A stretch of DNA of 64,000 nt from Paenibacillus oralis (GCF_003863965.1 NZ_RRCN01000001.1:4856304-4920303); one strand, 5' to 3'. Shown: positions 8,764-17,070, counted from the stretch's first letter. Notes: generated by a model from the letters alone, not told the origin. Program-made: numbers and translations.

Positions 8764-9288
8764 ATGAGCGGCGTGGAGCATGGAGAGTTTGAGGAACTTT
8801 TTTTGAAAATTACGTATCACCGGATGTGTGATATGTATTGGCCGAAGTTTAAAATCGCCCTGGAAGGGGTGGAACGGGAAATTTTATGGCATGAACCTTA
8901 CCCGGCGGGAAATACGCTGGGAGGGATCGTTTTGCATGTGTGCGAGCACATCGCCAGAAGCTGCTTAAGGCTGCAAAATTTAGAGCGGCAATTGAAACCT
9001 GGGTTTGAGAATTACTTTCCGGCCAACGGGCAGACGGCGGAAGAACTGCTTGCTTTGTTCGAAGCCCAACTGGATGATTGGAAGCTGCTGCTGATGAAAT
9101 ACTTAAGCCGCGAACTGCCCGTCAATCGGGAGCAAATTCACCAGCTGTATCATTTGGCCGAACATACCGGCTATCATCTCGGGCAGGTGCTGGATCGGGT
9201 TCAAGCCGCGACCGGCAGAAAGTTTTCTTTTACCCGAAACGGTCTGAACGAGGCTAACTTGCGGGAAAAAATCGACGCTAAAGTGTGA
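8764..9288 (+). CDS. DinB family protein
   Basis: A 174-residue four-helix DinB-like protein. The metal-binding histidines are visible in HVCEHIARSCLRLQ and in HLAEHTGYHLGQVLDR near the C-terminus. DinB-superfamily proteins bind zinc or nickel and many act in thiol-dependent detoxification, but the substrate is unknown. It lies 16 nt after the GNAT gene in the same unit. GGGAG touches the first ATG at 8764 and is 9 nt before a GTG at 8773, so the shorter start is also possible. Confidence 0.75.
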   Translation: MSGVEHGEFEELFLKITYHRMCDMYWPKFKIALEGVEREILWHEPYPAGNTLGGIVLHVCEHIARSCLRLQNLERQLKPGFENYFPANGQTAEELLALFEAQLDDWKLLLMKYLSRELPVNREQIHQLYHLAEHTGYHLGQVLDRVQAATGRKFSFTRNGLNEANLREKIDAKV

Positions 9289-9329
9289 AACAGTAAGGCC
9301 CGGAAAGTTGAACAAAGAGGAGAACGTTC

Positions 9330-10061
9330 ATGTTATCGACGCGGAAAGTTATCGTTACCGGCGCTGCCTCTGGCATCGGAAAAGAAATCACCCTGCAATG
9401 TTTACGGGAAGGAGCCTCCGTCATCGCATGCGATTTAAATGAGGAGCGGCTGCGCGAGTTGGCGCGGACTGCCGATTCCCCGAACTTGTTTACGTATAGG
9501 GTGAATGTAAGCCATTATGAAGAAGTAGCCTCGTTGTTTGCGGCTTTGGACGAAGAGCATAGCAGTATCGACGGGTTAGTGAATAACGCGGGAATTTATC
9601 TTGGAAAAAGCATCCTGGACTATAAGCAAGAGGAGATCGATAGCGTACTTGATGTGAATGTCAAAGGAGCTGTGTATTTTTCACAATTTTTTGGAAAAAG
9701 AAGGCTTGAACAGCGTAAGCAGGGGGTTATCGTCAACATGTCTTCCGTCTCTGGCCAGGAAGGAAGCTCTGACGCCGTTTATGGACTTTCGAAGGCGGCT
9801 ATTTTGGGACTTACCAAAAGCTGTGCCATGAATTTTGCCCCTTATGTCCGCGTCAATGCGGTCGCGCCCACCATGGTGGACACGGCGATGATGGAGCGTA
9901 TTCCGGAATGGCGGAAACGGGAGTATGTCAGTCATCAATTGGTAAACCAACCGCTGACGGCGGAAGACGTGGCCCATACCGTGATCTTTTTGTTGTCCGA
10001 TAAAGCACGGCATTATACCGGAGCGACGTTTGATATTAATAGCGGCTGCTATTTAAGATAA
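9330..10061 (+). CDS. Short-chain dehydrogenase/reductase (SDR)
   Basis: A 243-residue classical SDR oxidoreductase. The NAD(P)-binding turn is TGAASGIGKEI, followed by CDLNEERL, where the acidic residue after the second strand suggests an NAD(H) preference. The structural NNAG motif is in LVNNAGIYLGKS; the catalytic residues are the Ser of VNMSSVSGQEG and YGLSKAA (YxxxK). The C-terminal GATFDINSGCYLR matches the usual end. The substrate cannot be inferred. AAAGAGGAGAACG precedes ATG 9330. Confidence 0.9.
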   Translation: MLSTRKVIVTGAASGIGKEITLQCLREGASVIACDLNEERLRELARTADSPNLFTYRVNVSHYEEVASLFAALDEEHSSIDGLVNNAGIYLGKSILDYKQEEIDSVLDVNVKGAVYFSQFFGKRRLEQRKQGVIVNMSSVSGQEGSSDAVYGLSKAAILGLTKSCAMNFAPYVRVNAVAPTMVDTAMMERIPEWRKREYVSHQLVNQPLTAEDVAHTVIFLLSDKARHYTGATFDINSGCYLR

Positions 10062-10091
10062 ACGTGAAGATAGTGAGGGGAGATTGGAATA

Positions 10092-10973
10092 ATGTCTGGA
10101 GAGCATCTTCATAAGGAACGGCCGCAAGGCAGAAGCAGGGCTGATCTGCAAGCCGACTGCGAGCATTGCTTTGGCCTGTGTTGCGTGGCGCTGCCTTATG
10201 CGGCTTCGGTGGATTTTGCGGCCGATAAAGCGGCGGGGGTGCCCTGCTCCAATCTGCGGGACGATTTCCGCTGCGGCGTCCATGACAGCCTGCGGCAGCG
10301 GGGTTATCGGGGCTGCACGGTTTACGACTGCTTCGGGGCGGGGCAGAAAATATCGCAGGTAACCTTCGGCGGAATCAGCTGGCGGGAAGCCCCGGAGTCC
10401 GCGGCGCTGATGTATGAGCTGTTTCCGGTAATGTGGCAGCTTCACGAGCTGCTTTGGTATTTGGACGAAGCGTTGGCGCTGGAGCCGGCCGGTCCGCTTC
10501 ATGAGCGGCTCCGTTTGGCTTTTGACGAAACGGAACGGCTCACCCGTTTGGGCCCGGCAGAACTCCAAAAAGCGGATGCGGCGGCACAGCGCGCGAAGGT
10601 GAATGCGCTGCTGCTGGAGACCAGTGAGCAGGTACGGAGCGCCGCGCTTCGCGAGCTTAAGAATACGGCGAGCCGCCGCCGCAAAACCTACGGGCGCGGC
10701 GCGGACCTGATCGGCGCCAAGCTCAAAGGCGCGGATCTGCGAGGGGCAAACCTCAGAGGGGCCTATCTGATCGCCGCCGATCTTAGGGATGCCGACCTTA
10801 GCATGGCCGATCTAATCGGGGCCGATTTGCGCGATGCCGATCTGCGCGGCGCGGACTTGTCGAGTTGCCTTTTTTTGACCCAAATGCAACTGAATGCGGC
10901 AAAGGGCGACGGGCGCACCAAGCTGCCGCCGAAATTCGTCCGTCCGGCCCATTGGAACGGGATCGGCGCATGA
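10092..10973 (+). CDS. Cysteine-cluster plus pentapeptide-repeat protein
   Basis: A 293-residue protein with two parts. Residues ~20-85 hold a cysteine cluster (CEHCFGLCCVALPY, CSNLRDDFRCGVHDSL, GCTVYDCFG) resembling the Zn/Fe-S-type clusters of YkgJ-like proteins. Residues ~195-258 are nine or more A(D/N)LxG pentapeptide repeats such as GADLRGANLRGAYL, expected to fold as a right-handed quadrilateral beta-helix. Pentapeptide proteins include DNA mimics that protect gyrase; the gene overlaps by 4 nt (ATGA) an AraC regulator with a GyrI-like domain. A gyrase link is inference only. Confidence 0.8.
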   Translation: MSGEHLHKERPQGRSRADLQADCEHCFGLCCVALPYAASVDFAADKAAGVPCSNLRDDFRCGVHDSLRQRGYRGCTVYDCFGAGQKISQVTFGGISWREAPESAALMYELFPVMWQLHELLWYLDEALALEPAGPLHERLRLAFDETERLTRLGPAELQKADAAAQRAKVNALLLETSEQVRSAALRELKNTASRRRKTYGRGADLIGAKLKGADLRGANLRGAYLIAADLRDADLSMADLIGADLRDADLRGADLSSCLFLTQMQLNAAKGDGRTKLPPKFVRPAHWNGIGA

Positions 10974-11890
10974 GCGATTACCTGGACCGGATCGAAAGCG
11001 TAAAGGCGTTTATGATGCAAAATTTAAGCGAAAAGCTGAACCTGGAGCAACTGGCCGAGGTATCCCATTTCTCCAAATATCACTTTTCGCGGGTGTTCGC
11101 CGCGGTGACGGGGGTGACGCCCATCGCTTATATGAACCGTCTGCGATTAAACCAAGCGCTGGCTTATTTGCTGGAAACCGATAATACGGTGCTGGAAATT
11201 TCCGCGTTGTGCGGGTTTGAATCGGCCTCGAATTTCAACGCCGCGTTCAAGAAGCATTTTGCCAAAACGCCAAGCGAGGTTCGCCGGGAGCGGCAAAAGG
11301 AGCGCAATTTTTCATCATCTTTGAGCAATAACCAGGAAGCTGAACCCGCTGCCTCCCTGTATGATTCAAATAGGAATCGTAATTTTTTGAGGAGGGTTTG
11401 GCAAATGAACGTAATAATGAAGGAATTGCCCGATTTTGAAGTGGCTTATGTGAGGCATGTAGGCAGTTATCTGGAGACGTATAAAGCTTGGGCGAAGCTG
11501 GGCGAGTGGGCGGGCCCAAACGGGCTGTTTCCGCCGGAGCAATCTTTTATCGGAATTTCACTGGACGATCCGGCTGCCACGGAAGAATTCGCCTGCCGTT
11601 ACGATGCTTGCGTAACCGTGCCGGATACGCTGAACCGGGAGGACGCTCCGCCCGAAGTGCAGTTCAGGACGCTGCCTGGGGGACTCTATGCGATGTTTTA
11701 TTTTTACGATACGCTGGATAAATTCGCGATTTTGTATCAAAGTATTTTTGGCGGGTGGCTGCCAAGCAGTGAATACGACCCGGACGACAGGGATTGTCTG
11801 GAATTCAGCATGAACAATCCCGCGGACGATCCCGAGGGCAAGGCGAAAATCGAATTGTACGTTCCGGTAAAGAGGAGGACTAGTTTTTGA
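10970..11890 (+). CDS. AraC-family regulator with GyrI-like effector-binding domain
   Basis: Residues 1-105 carry two AraC-type helix-turn-helix motifs, the first in LNLEQLAEVSHFSKYHFSRVF, the second in VLEISALCGFESASNFNAAF, with the consensus tail FAKTPSEVR. Residues ~145-305 are a GyrI-like (SOUL/multidrug-binding) domain: VIMKELPDFEVAYVRHVGSY, then LPGGLYAMFYF and the final KIELYVPV. Such proteins are one-component drug or metabolite sensors, Rob/MarA-like. The frame is open from 10865, but the ATG at 10970 overlaps the pentapeptide gene stop (ATGA), giving MSDYLDRIESVKAF, so I chose 10970. Confidence 0.88.
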   Translation: MSDYLDRIESVKAFMMQNLSEKLNLEQLAEVSHFSKYHFSRVFAAVTGVTPIAYMNRLRLNQALAYLLETDNTVLEISALCGFESASNFNAAFKKHFAKTPSEVRRERQKERNFSSSLSNNQEAEPAASLYDSNRNRNFLRRVWQMNVIMKELPDFEVAYVRHVGSYLETYKAWAKLGEWAGPNGLFPPEQSFIGISLDDPAATEEFACRYDACVTVPDTLNREDAPPEVQFRTLPGGLYAMFYFYDTLDKFAILYQSIFGGWLPSSEYDPDDRDCLEFSMNNPADDPEGKAKIELYVPVKRRTSF

Positions 11891-12585
11891 AGTATACGCA
11901 CATCTTGTTTGACGCGGATGAAACGCTGCTCGATTTCTCCAAGGCGGAAGCATTTGCGTTAAGCGAAGCGTTAAAGCATGAAGGGATAACTTGCACCGAC
12001 GAAGTGGCTCAGGCGTATAAGACGATTAATAAACAGCTTTGGACCGAATACGAACAGGGGAAAATCAGCCAGGACAAGCTTAGAACGGAGCGGTTTGAAC
12101 GTCTGTTCCGCGAACTGGACCTTGCCGTTGGCTGCGGAGTTAGCCCGTTTAGCAGCCTGTACACGCAGTTTCTGGGGAAAGCTTCATTTTTGGTGGAAGG
12201 CGCCGCTCCGGTCTGCCGGGATTTGATCGATTCGGGCCTCCGTTTGGCGATCATCACGAACGGCATCAAAGAAGTGCAAATGAGCCGGATCCAAGGCTCG
12301 GAGCTGGCCGGCTGCTTTGAAGCGATTATCGTCTCCGAGGAAACGGGCTACCATAAGCCGCAGCGGGGCATTTTTGATTATGCGTTCGACAAACTGCGGC
12401 TTACGGACAAAACCCGGGTGTTGATGGTCGGCGATTCGTTAAGCTCGGATATCAAGGGCGGTTCCGATTACGGGATCGATACCTGCTGGTTTAATCCGCA
12501 GCAGCAGCCAAATGCTTCCGGCGTCCGGCCAACCTATGAGATACACCGCCTGGAGCAAATTCACGAGCTTGTTGCGGGGGAGTAA
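11887..12585 (+). CDS. HAD-family nucleotidase, YjjG type
   Basis: A 232-residue HAD phosphatase. Motif I is ILFDADETLLDFS, where the catalytic Asp pair is in DADET, and the TLLDFSKAE wording is typical of YjjG, a house-cleaning pyrimidine nucleotidase. Motif II is AIITNGIKEVQMSRI, the lysine of motif III is in YHKPQRGIF, and motif IV is VLMVGDSLSSDIKGG. The TTG start at 11887 overlaps the previous stop (TTGA), with AGGAGG 8 nt upstream, so it is translationally coupled to the AraC gene. A terminator follows. Confidence 0.85.
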   Translation: MKYTHILFDADETLLDFSKAEAFALSEALKHEGITCTDEVAQAYKTINKQLWTEYEQGKISQDKLRTERFERLFRELDLAVGCGVSPFSSLYTQFLGKASFLVEGAAPVCRDLIDSGLRLAIITNGIKEVQMSRIQGSELAGCFEAIIVSEETGYHKPQRGIFDYAFDKLRLTDKTRVLMVGDSLSSDIKGGSDYGIDTCWFNPQQQPNASGVRPTYEIHRLEQIHELVAGE

Positions 12586-12620
12586 GACAGTTGGGGCAAC
12601 GCAAATAATGAATTCCAAAT

Positions 12621-12666
12621 GACCGGTCTGTCCGCTTTCCTGCGGGCAGGCCGGTTGTTTTTTTAG
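12621..12666 (+). terminator. Rho-independent terminator after the HAD gene
   Basis: GACCGGTCTGTCCGC and GCGGGCAGGCCGGT form a stem with a six-base loop (TTTCCT), followed by TGTTTTTTT. It ends the pentapeptide-AraC-HAD unit. Confidence 0.85.
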
Positions 12667-12691
12667 AGAGTTGCTCCTCTTGGCGGGTTCA

Positions 12692-12876
12692 GATGCAAAA
12701 GTACATCTTATTTTCAAAATATTCGCTTATTTGAACCCATGAGATGTAAAAGTGCAGCTGTTTGAAGGTGATATGGTAAAAACTAGTAGATTATTCGAAA
12801 ATGAACTGCACTTTTACACTTCATCAACCTGGGCGGGGGATTTTGGTCAAATCCAACTGCACTTTTGCATTTCGTG
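12692..12876. repeat. Four-unit inverted intergenic element (ATGYAAAAGTGCA units)
   Basis: Two direct units, GATGCAAAAGTACATC (12692) and GATGTAAAAGTGCAGC (12743), are followed by two inverted units containing TGCACTTTTACACTTC (12807) and TGCACTTTTGCATTTC (12858). Units in each pair are 51 bp apart and the pairs face each other, so the 185-bp element could form a large cruciform. It accounts for most of the 382-bp gap between the HAD terminator and the small membrane protein. Confidence 0.75.
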
Positions 12877-12967
12877 CGATTTCGGAGGGAGCACGCCTGA
12901 AAGGTATTTAGAAAGATACCGAGAATATAGTTATTCAGTAAACCTTTAGATGGAGGGTGATCCAAGG

Positions 12968-13141
12968 ATGAATGTTGTTGGGCCAAGCTTTGGTGTGTTC
13001 GGGATTTTACCTGTATTGATGCTGCTGGTGTATATTGTAGTTGTTTGTTTAGGGATCTATGCCCTTGTCTTGTTCATCAAACTCGCTCGCCGGGGAATCG
13101 AGGCGTTGGATATTTACCTGTACGAAAAGCGGGGAAAGTAA
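12968..13141 (+). CDS. Small single-span membrane protein (57 residues)
   Basis: This short protein begins MNVVGPSFGVFGILPVLM, has one long hydrophobic segment (about residues 10-37) and a charged C-terminal tail ending YLYEKRGK. GGAGGG at 12952-12957 precedes ATG 12968; the frame extends slightly upstream to 12950, but that start lacks a binding site. Similar tiny membrane proteins are common in Paenibacillaceae, with unknown function. A GNAT gene follows 37 nt downstream. Confidence 0.6.
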   Translation: MNVVGPSFGVFGILPVLMLLVYIVVVCLGIYALVLFIKLARRGIEALDIYLYEKRGK

Positions 13142-13178
13142 TCGCCGTTAAAATCGAGGATAGAGGAGGGACCGCCCT

Positions 13179-13700
13179 ATGGATGTCAGCATATCGGAAA
13201 TTTTGCCCGAACATAAAGAACTTTTTTTGAACCTTTATAACTTGTACTTGTATGATTTATCCGAATATACGGGCGAGGACCCGGCGGAGGACGGGAGATT
13301 CGATACGTCGAACAATGATTTGTATTTGGAGCGAAAAGAATTGTTCCCCTACTTTATACACTATTCCGGCAAGATGGTTGGTTTTGTCCTCGTCTGTGCG
13401 CCGCCGTTTGTCCCTGACGGGATCGATTACACGGTGCAGGAGTTGTTTTTGCTGAAAAAATACCGGGGCCGGCAGGTGGCGCAAACGGCGGTGGCGGAAG
13501 TTATGGGGCGGTTGTCGGGACGGGTGAGGGTGGAGCAGCTTAAGAACAATGCCGCAGCCGTAGCGTTTTGGCGGAGTTTTTACAAGCGGCATTCAATCAT
13601 TTATACGGAAACCGCCGAAAGCGTGGAAATCGAAGGCCTGCCCGGAGTTCACGAACTGCTGGCCCAGACGTTTGCGTTGAGTTCAAACTCCTTTAAATAG
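13179..13700 (+). CDS. GNAT N-acetyltransferase
   Basis: A 173-residue GNAT protein that begins SISEILPEHKELFLNLYNLY and carries VQELFLLKKYRGRQVAQTAV as the beta4/acetyl-CoA loop region. The loop is less canonical (RGRQVA instead of RGxGxG/A), but the late NNAAAVAFWRSFYKRH corresponds to the usual N-x-x-A-x-x-F/Y segment. GAGGAGGG precedes ATG 13179. Substrate unknown. Confidence 0.75.
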   Translation: MDVSISEILPEHKELFLNLYNLYLYDLSEYTGEDPAEDGRFDTSNNDLYLERKELFPYFIHYSGKMVGFVLVCAPPFVPDGIDYTVQELFLLKKYRGRQVAQTAVAEVMGRLSGRVRVEQLKNNAAAVAFWRSFYKRHSIIYTETAESVEIEGLPGVHELLAQTFALSSNSFK

Positions 13701-13763
13701 CGTATAATTATTGGGAACGTGCTACATCCGTTCAAATCAAAGTGGAGCCAAACGGAGTTGAAT

Positions 13764-14270
13764 ATGAACCTATCAAAACAACAGATCAGTCTTAGCTTTT
13801 ACGATGAAAAATACCTTGAGGCGCTAGAACGCTTCGAGCTTCCCGAAAATCAGGCCGAATTTACCGCCCTGCCCTCTGAGGCGCTGGACATGTCCGTAAA
13901 CGACCCTGACCGCTATCCGGTAGTTATTTTGGCGGGCGGGACAACGCTGGCCGGATTTTTCGTGCTGCATCGGAATTCCGATTTCGTCCCTCTGGTCGGA
14001 AATCCCCGGGCGCTGGTGCTGCGCGCATTATCAGTCGATTTCAAGCACCAGGGAAAAGGATACGCCAAAGCGGCAATGCTGCAGTTGCCTTTGTTCGTGC
14101 GGGAGCATTTTCCCGAAGCGGATGAGATTGTATTGGCCGTCAACCATCGAAACTACGCCGCGCAAAAGCTTTACTCTAAAGTAGGCTTTGAAGATCGCGG
14201 TTTAACCAAAATGGGACCCAAAGGACTGCAGCATATTTATCATTACCGGGTTACATTAATGGAGGATTAA
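13764..14270 (+). CDS. GNAT N-acetyltransferase
   Basis: The open frame begins at 13719, but CGGAG lies 6 nt before ATG 13764, giving MNLSKQQISLSFYDEKYLEA and a 168-residue protein. The GNAT signature is LRALSVDFKHQGKGYAKAAM (QGKGYA acetyl-CoA loop) and NHRNYAAQKLYSKVGFEDRG. The central LAGFFVLHRNSD strand is typical of spermidine/aminoglycoside-type GNATs, but the acceptor is unknown. TATAAT at 13703-13708 could be the -10 of its promoter. It is followed 4 nt later by another GNAT gene. Confidence 0.8.
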   Translation: MNLSKQQISLSFYDEKYLEALERFELPENQAEFTALPSEALDMSVNDPDRYPVVILAGGTTLAGFFVLHRNSDFVPLVGNPRALVLRALSVDFKHQGKGYAKAAMLQLPLFVREHFPEADEIVLAVNHRNYAAQKLYSKVGFEDRGLTKMGPKGLQHIYHYRVTLMED

Positions 14271-14274
14271 ACAA

Positions 14275-14781
14275 ATGATTACATATCGAGAAATCAGGGA
14301 AGAGGACGCCGAGCGGCATTTGAACTTATGTTTGAAGTTGGATCAGGAAACGAAATTTATGCTGTTGGAACCGGGAGAACGCAAAACGTCCGCCGAGGCG
14401 CACCAAGAACGGATTCGTTCGATTATCGAATCGCCCAATTCCACGATGATCTTGGCTGAAGAGAACGGTGAGTTGGTCGGGTATCTTGCGGTGAATGGAG
14501 GAGGCGCCAACAAGATAAAACACCTAGGTCATATCGTGATCGGCATTTTGAAGGACTACAAGGGAAAAGGCGTTGGAACTGCTCTTTTTCAAGCCGCCGA
14601 GGCTTGGCGGACTCATTCCGCCTCCGGCATCACCAAGTTCGAACTTACGGTCATGGTACCGAATGAGACTGCCATTGCGCTGTATAAAAAAATGGGGTTT
14701 GAAATTGAAGGGACGAAAAAGAATTCCATTTGGATGGACGGCAAATACGTCGACGAGTATTATATGGGCAAGACGTTTTAG
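14275..14781 (+). CDS. GNAT N-acetyltransferase, RimI/YncA-like
   Basis: A 168-residue GNAT enzyme starting MITYREIREEDAERHLNLCL, with KDYKGKGVGTALFQAAEAW as acetyl-CoA loop (KGKGVG) and PNETAIALYKKMGFEIEGTK at the C-terminus. The ending NSIWMDGKYVDEYYMGKTF is typical of the subgroup. It starts 4 nt after the previous GNAT, so the pair is one transcript. Substrate unknown. Confidence 0.85.
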   Translation: MITYREIREEDAERHLNLCLKLDQETKFMLLEPGERKTSAEAHQERIRSIIESPNSTMILAEENGELVGYLAVNGGGANKIKHLGHIVIGILKDYKGKGVGTALFQAAEAWRTHSASGITKFELTVMVPNETAIALYKKMGFEIEGTKKNSIWMDGKYVDEYYMGKTF

Positions 14782-14805
14782 CTGATTCCCCGGAAGGAGG
14801 CTCCC

Positions 14806-14910
14806 ATGATTCAATGTCCGTGGTGTGGAGAGCGGGTGGTACTGATTGACGATGTTTGCCCGGAATGTAAGCATGAAGTGCTGCCTGAGAAACACCAACG
14901 AGAAACATAA
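14806..14910 (+). CDS. 34-residue zinc-ribbon miniprotein
   Basis: A strong ribosome binding site (AAGGAGG, 5 nt before ATG) opens a 34-codon frame reading MIQCPWCGERVVLIDD, then a second CPEC knuckle and a charged tail. Two CxxC knuckles (CPWC and CPEC) 13 residues apart are the mark of a zinc ribbon. Its size and sequence match small uncharacterised Bacillales zinc-ribbon proteins. It starts 25 nt after the preceding GNAT stop. Function unknown; a nucleic-acid or protein-binding adaptor is a guess. Confidence 0.7.
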   Translation: MIQCPWCGERVVLIDDVCPECKHEVLPEKHQRET

Positions 14911-15234
14911 GGACAAATAAGGGCGTTATTCCGGTGATACTCCCTATTCCAAGCGAAATAGAGGAAATTTATGTCGCTATTTTCCCCGATCGCAAGAAAA
15001 TGCCCGCATTCTGGACTATTCCTAGGAAAATAAGGACAAAAAATGCCGCTAATTGGGATGAACAGGCCTGGCTCCGGAAAATAAGTCCATAAAGTGCCGC
15101 TAATTTGAAGGCAGATGGTTGGTCGTTCAGGTAGCCAACGGTTTTCGTTCCAGTAGCCTATGATTCATCGTTCCAGGAGCCTATGATTGATCCTTCCAGT
15201 AGCCGGCGGTCAAATACCGATTTCTAGGTTGCTC
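14908..15234 (-). repeat. Dispersed intergenic repeat, copy B (about 325 bp)
   Basis: Homologous along its length to 3350-3643 but in reverse orientation. It ends (on the plus strand) with CGATTTCTAGGTTG, the reverse complement of the copy A start. Four direct GGACA-AAAA-TGCCGCTA-type units lie at about 14911, 14963, 15034 and 15084, pairwise about 50 bp apart, followed by CAGTAGCC/AGGAGCC-type short repeats. It fills the 352-bp gap before the NUDIX gene and contains no other gene. Confidence 0.8.
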
Positions 15235-15262
15235 ATAAATCCGAGGAAAGTTGGCCTGTTTA

Positions 15263-15685
15263 ATGAAACGAACGGATGTTGTGTACCTGCTGATCACAAA
15301 CGAGGCGAAGACGCAGGTTCTGATGGTGAAAAATGAAAATGAAACCTGGACCCTGCCGGGAGGTACGGTGGAAGCGGGTGAAACGCTCCAGGTGGCGGCG
15401 GTCCGGGAAGCGAAGGAAGAAACCGGGCTGGATGTTGACGTGTTTGGCGTTGTCGCGGTCAATGAATTCGTGCATACGGAAAAAATGGAGCATGTCGTGC
15501 TGCTGACCTTCCGCGCTGAAATTAAGGGCGGCACTCAGGAAATTACCCGGCCGGAGGAAATATTGGACATCGCCTGGGTCGACGTGAAGCAGGCGGATGA
15601 GCTGATGCCTTATTATCCGGAAGGAATCAGCTCCATTGTCGCCAAAGGCGTGGAGGTTGTTTATTTTGATGAGGGCAAAATTTAA
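15263..15685 (+). CDS. NUDIX hydrolase
   Basis: A 140-residue NUDIX pyrophosphohydrolase. The NUDIX box is complete: GGTVEAGETLQVAAVREA continuing KEETGLD (GX5EX7REUXEEXGU). The N-terminus KRTDVVYLLITNEAKTQVLM and the downstream VVAVNEFVHTEKMEHVVLLTF fit the ADP-ribose/MutT-like subgroup; the nucleotide substrate is not predictable. ATG 15263 gives the usual family start; a TTG at 15251 directly follows GAGGAAAG and is less likely. Confidence 0.88.
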   Translation: MKRTDVVYLLITNEAKTQVLMVKNENETWTLPGGTVEAGETLQVAAVREAKEETGLDVDVFGVVAVNEFVHTEKMEHVVLLTFRAEIKGGTQEITRPEEILDIAWVDVKQADELMPYYPEGISSIVAKGVEVVYFDEGKI

Positions 15686-15701
15686 GCAGCCCCGATATGA
15701 G

Positions 15702-15752
15702 AAAAAAGGCCTGCCGGGATGGTCATCACGCCATCGCCGGGAGGCCTTTTTC
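15702..15752. terminator. Bidirectional rho-independent terminator
   Basis: AAAAAAGGCCTGCCGGGATGG pairs, with small bulges, with CCATCGCCGGGAGGCCTTTTT across a short loop. It lies between the convergent NUDIX and permease genes and has T-rich tails in both directions. Confidence 0.85.
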
Positions 15753-15756
15753 AGTC

Positions 15757-17052
15757 CTAGTGCTCCAATGAAGTTTCTTTACGCCGGCCGATCCGCAGCC
15801 CGATGACCAGGAACAGCAGCGCGATGAATAGCGGATACAGCATCGCCCAGCCGGTGAACGGAAAGACGACGGCCGTAGCGATAAAGGAAATCCAGCTGAT
15901 GATAACGCCGCTGCGGCTTCCCTTGAGAAGTTTGATGCCGGCCGCACACCCGCCCATATACGTCAAAATAAACGTGGCGTTCGGGAACTGGATCAGCGTG
16001 GCCAAAGAAAGCGCGCCGCTGCCGTAAAGCAGGATCACCACCGCAAAGCAGAAGGTGAGGAAGATCAGCGCTCCAACCGGCGTATGAAACCGGGGCGAAA
16101 GGCCGCGCCACCATTTGGGCGCGTTCCCTTCCCGCGCCATCGCGTAAGCGACACGGGCGGCCGCGCCGGTGTATGCGATCATGCCGGCCATGCAAATGAA
16201 CAACCCGGTCACCCCGGCGACAATTCCGCCCCAAGCGCCAAGCGGCTGGCTGATGATCCACACCATCGAGGAATCCGAACCGCCCTTTAAATAGCTTTGT
16301 GTGCCGACCGTGGCCAGCGCGGACAGGAAGTACAAAATCCCCACGATGATCGCGGCGGCGGTCACGCCTTTGATCGCCGCTTTTTGCGGATCCTTAAACT
16401 CCTCGGACATATGCGACACCGCTTCCCAGCCGATAAAACACCAGAACAGCATGGAAGCCGCTTGACCGACGCTAAGCCAGCCATGCGGCAAAAACGGGGT
16501 AAAGTGGGCGCTTTCTATCTGCGGCATCGCCGCCGCAAAAGAAAATACCAGCACGGCCGCGATCGCGATCACGACGGCGATTTGGATTTTGCCGGCAAGC
16601 TGCATGCCGATCCAGTTGGTGAGCAGCGCTGCGGCCAGCATGGCCGCGGCTACGGCGATTTTGGCCCCTTCGCCCCAGCCCAGCGCGGCGGTCAGATAGC
16701 CGGCTCCGGTCAGGGCGGCCACGGGCGCTCCGATCGGCACCGACATCAGAAAAAACCAGCCGACCAGCGTCCCGGCCCGCTTGCCGTAAGCGAGCGTAAC
16801 GAAGTGGGAGACGCCTCCGGCGTTCGGATATTTGGCGGACAGCAAGCCCATGGACAAAGCCATCGGCAGAATCAGCAAGACCATGAAGCCCCAGGCCAGC
16901 AGCGAGGCCGGTCCGGCCAGCTCGGCCGCCAGTCCGGGAACGATCAGCACGCCCGAGCCCAGCACGGAGCCGATATAAAGGGCGATGGCCTGCGGCAGGC
17001 CGATGCCCTGCTTGAGTTTTGGTGAGTTTGCGTTTTCGTGCATTGAAGTCAT
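15757..17052 (-). CDS. APC-superfamily amino acid transporter, YjeH-like
   Basis: A 431-residue integral membrane protein with about 12 hydrophobic segments. GIGLPQAIALYIGSVLGSGV is the APC TM1 signature with its unwound GSG turn. SMLFWCFIGWEAVSHMSEEF matches the TM6 segment of E. coli YjeH, an exporter of methionine and branched-chain amino acids, as does NAGGVSHFVTLAYG. Its role is therefore predicted as amino acid exchange or export. It is divergent from a LysR regulator at 17161, with a dyad in the intergenic region, the classic layout for LysE/YjeH-type exporter control. Confidence 0.83.
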   Translation of the reverse strand: MTSMHENANSPKLKQGIGLPQAIALYIGSVLGSGVLIVPGLAAELAGPASLLAWGFMVLLILPMALSMGLLSAKYPNAGGVSHFVTLAYGKRAGTLVGWFFLMSVPIGAPVAALTGAGYLTAALGWGEGAKIAVAAAMLAAALLTNWIGMQLAGKIQIAVVIAIAAVLVFSFAAAMPQIESAHFTPFLPHGWLSVGQAASMLFWCFIGWEAVSHMSEEFKDPQKAAIKGVTAAAIIVGILYFLSALATVGTQSYLKGGSDSSMVWIISQPLGAWGGIVAGVTGLFICMAGMIAYTGAAARVAYAMAREGNAPKWWRGLSPRFHTPVGALIFLTFCFAVVILLYGSGALSLATLIQFPNATFILTYMGGCAAGIKLLKGSRSGVIISWISFIATAVVFPFTGWAMLYPLFIALLFLVIGLRIGRRKETSLEH

Positions 17053-17070
17053 CCTGCTTTCCTTGCGTTT

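Noticed and set aside
12752..12949. 65-codon open frame inside the four-unit inverted element
   Set aside because: It runs through the repeat units, has no ribosome binding site and its product looks like translated repeat.
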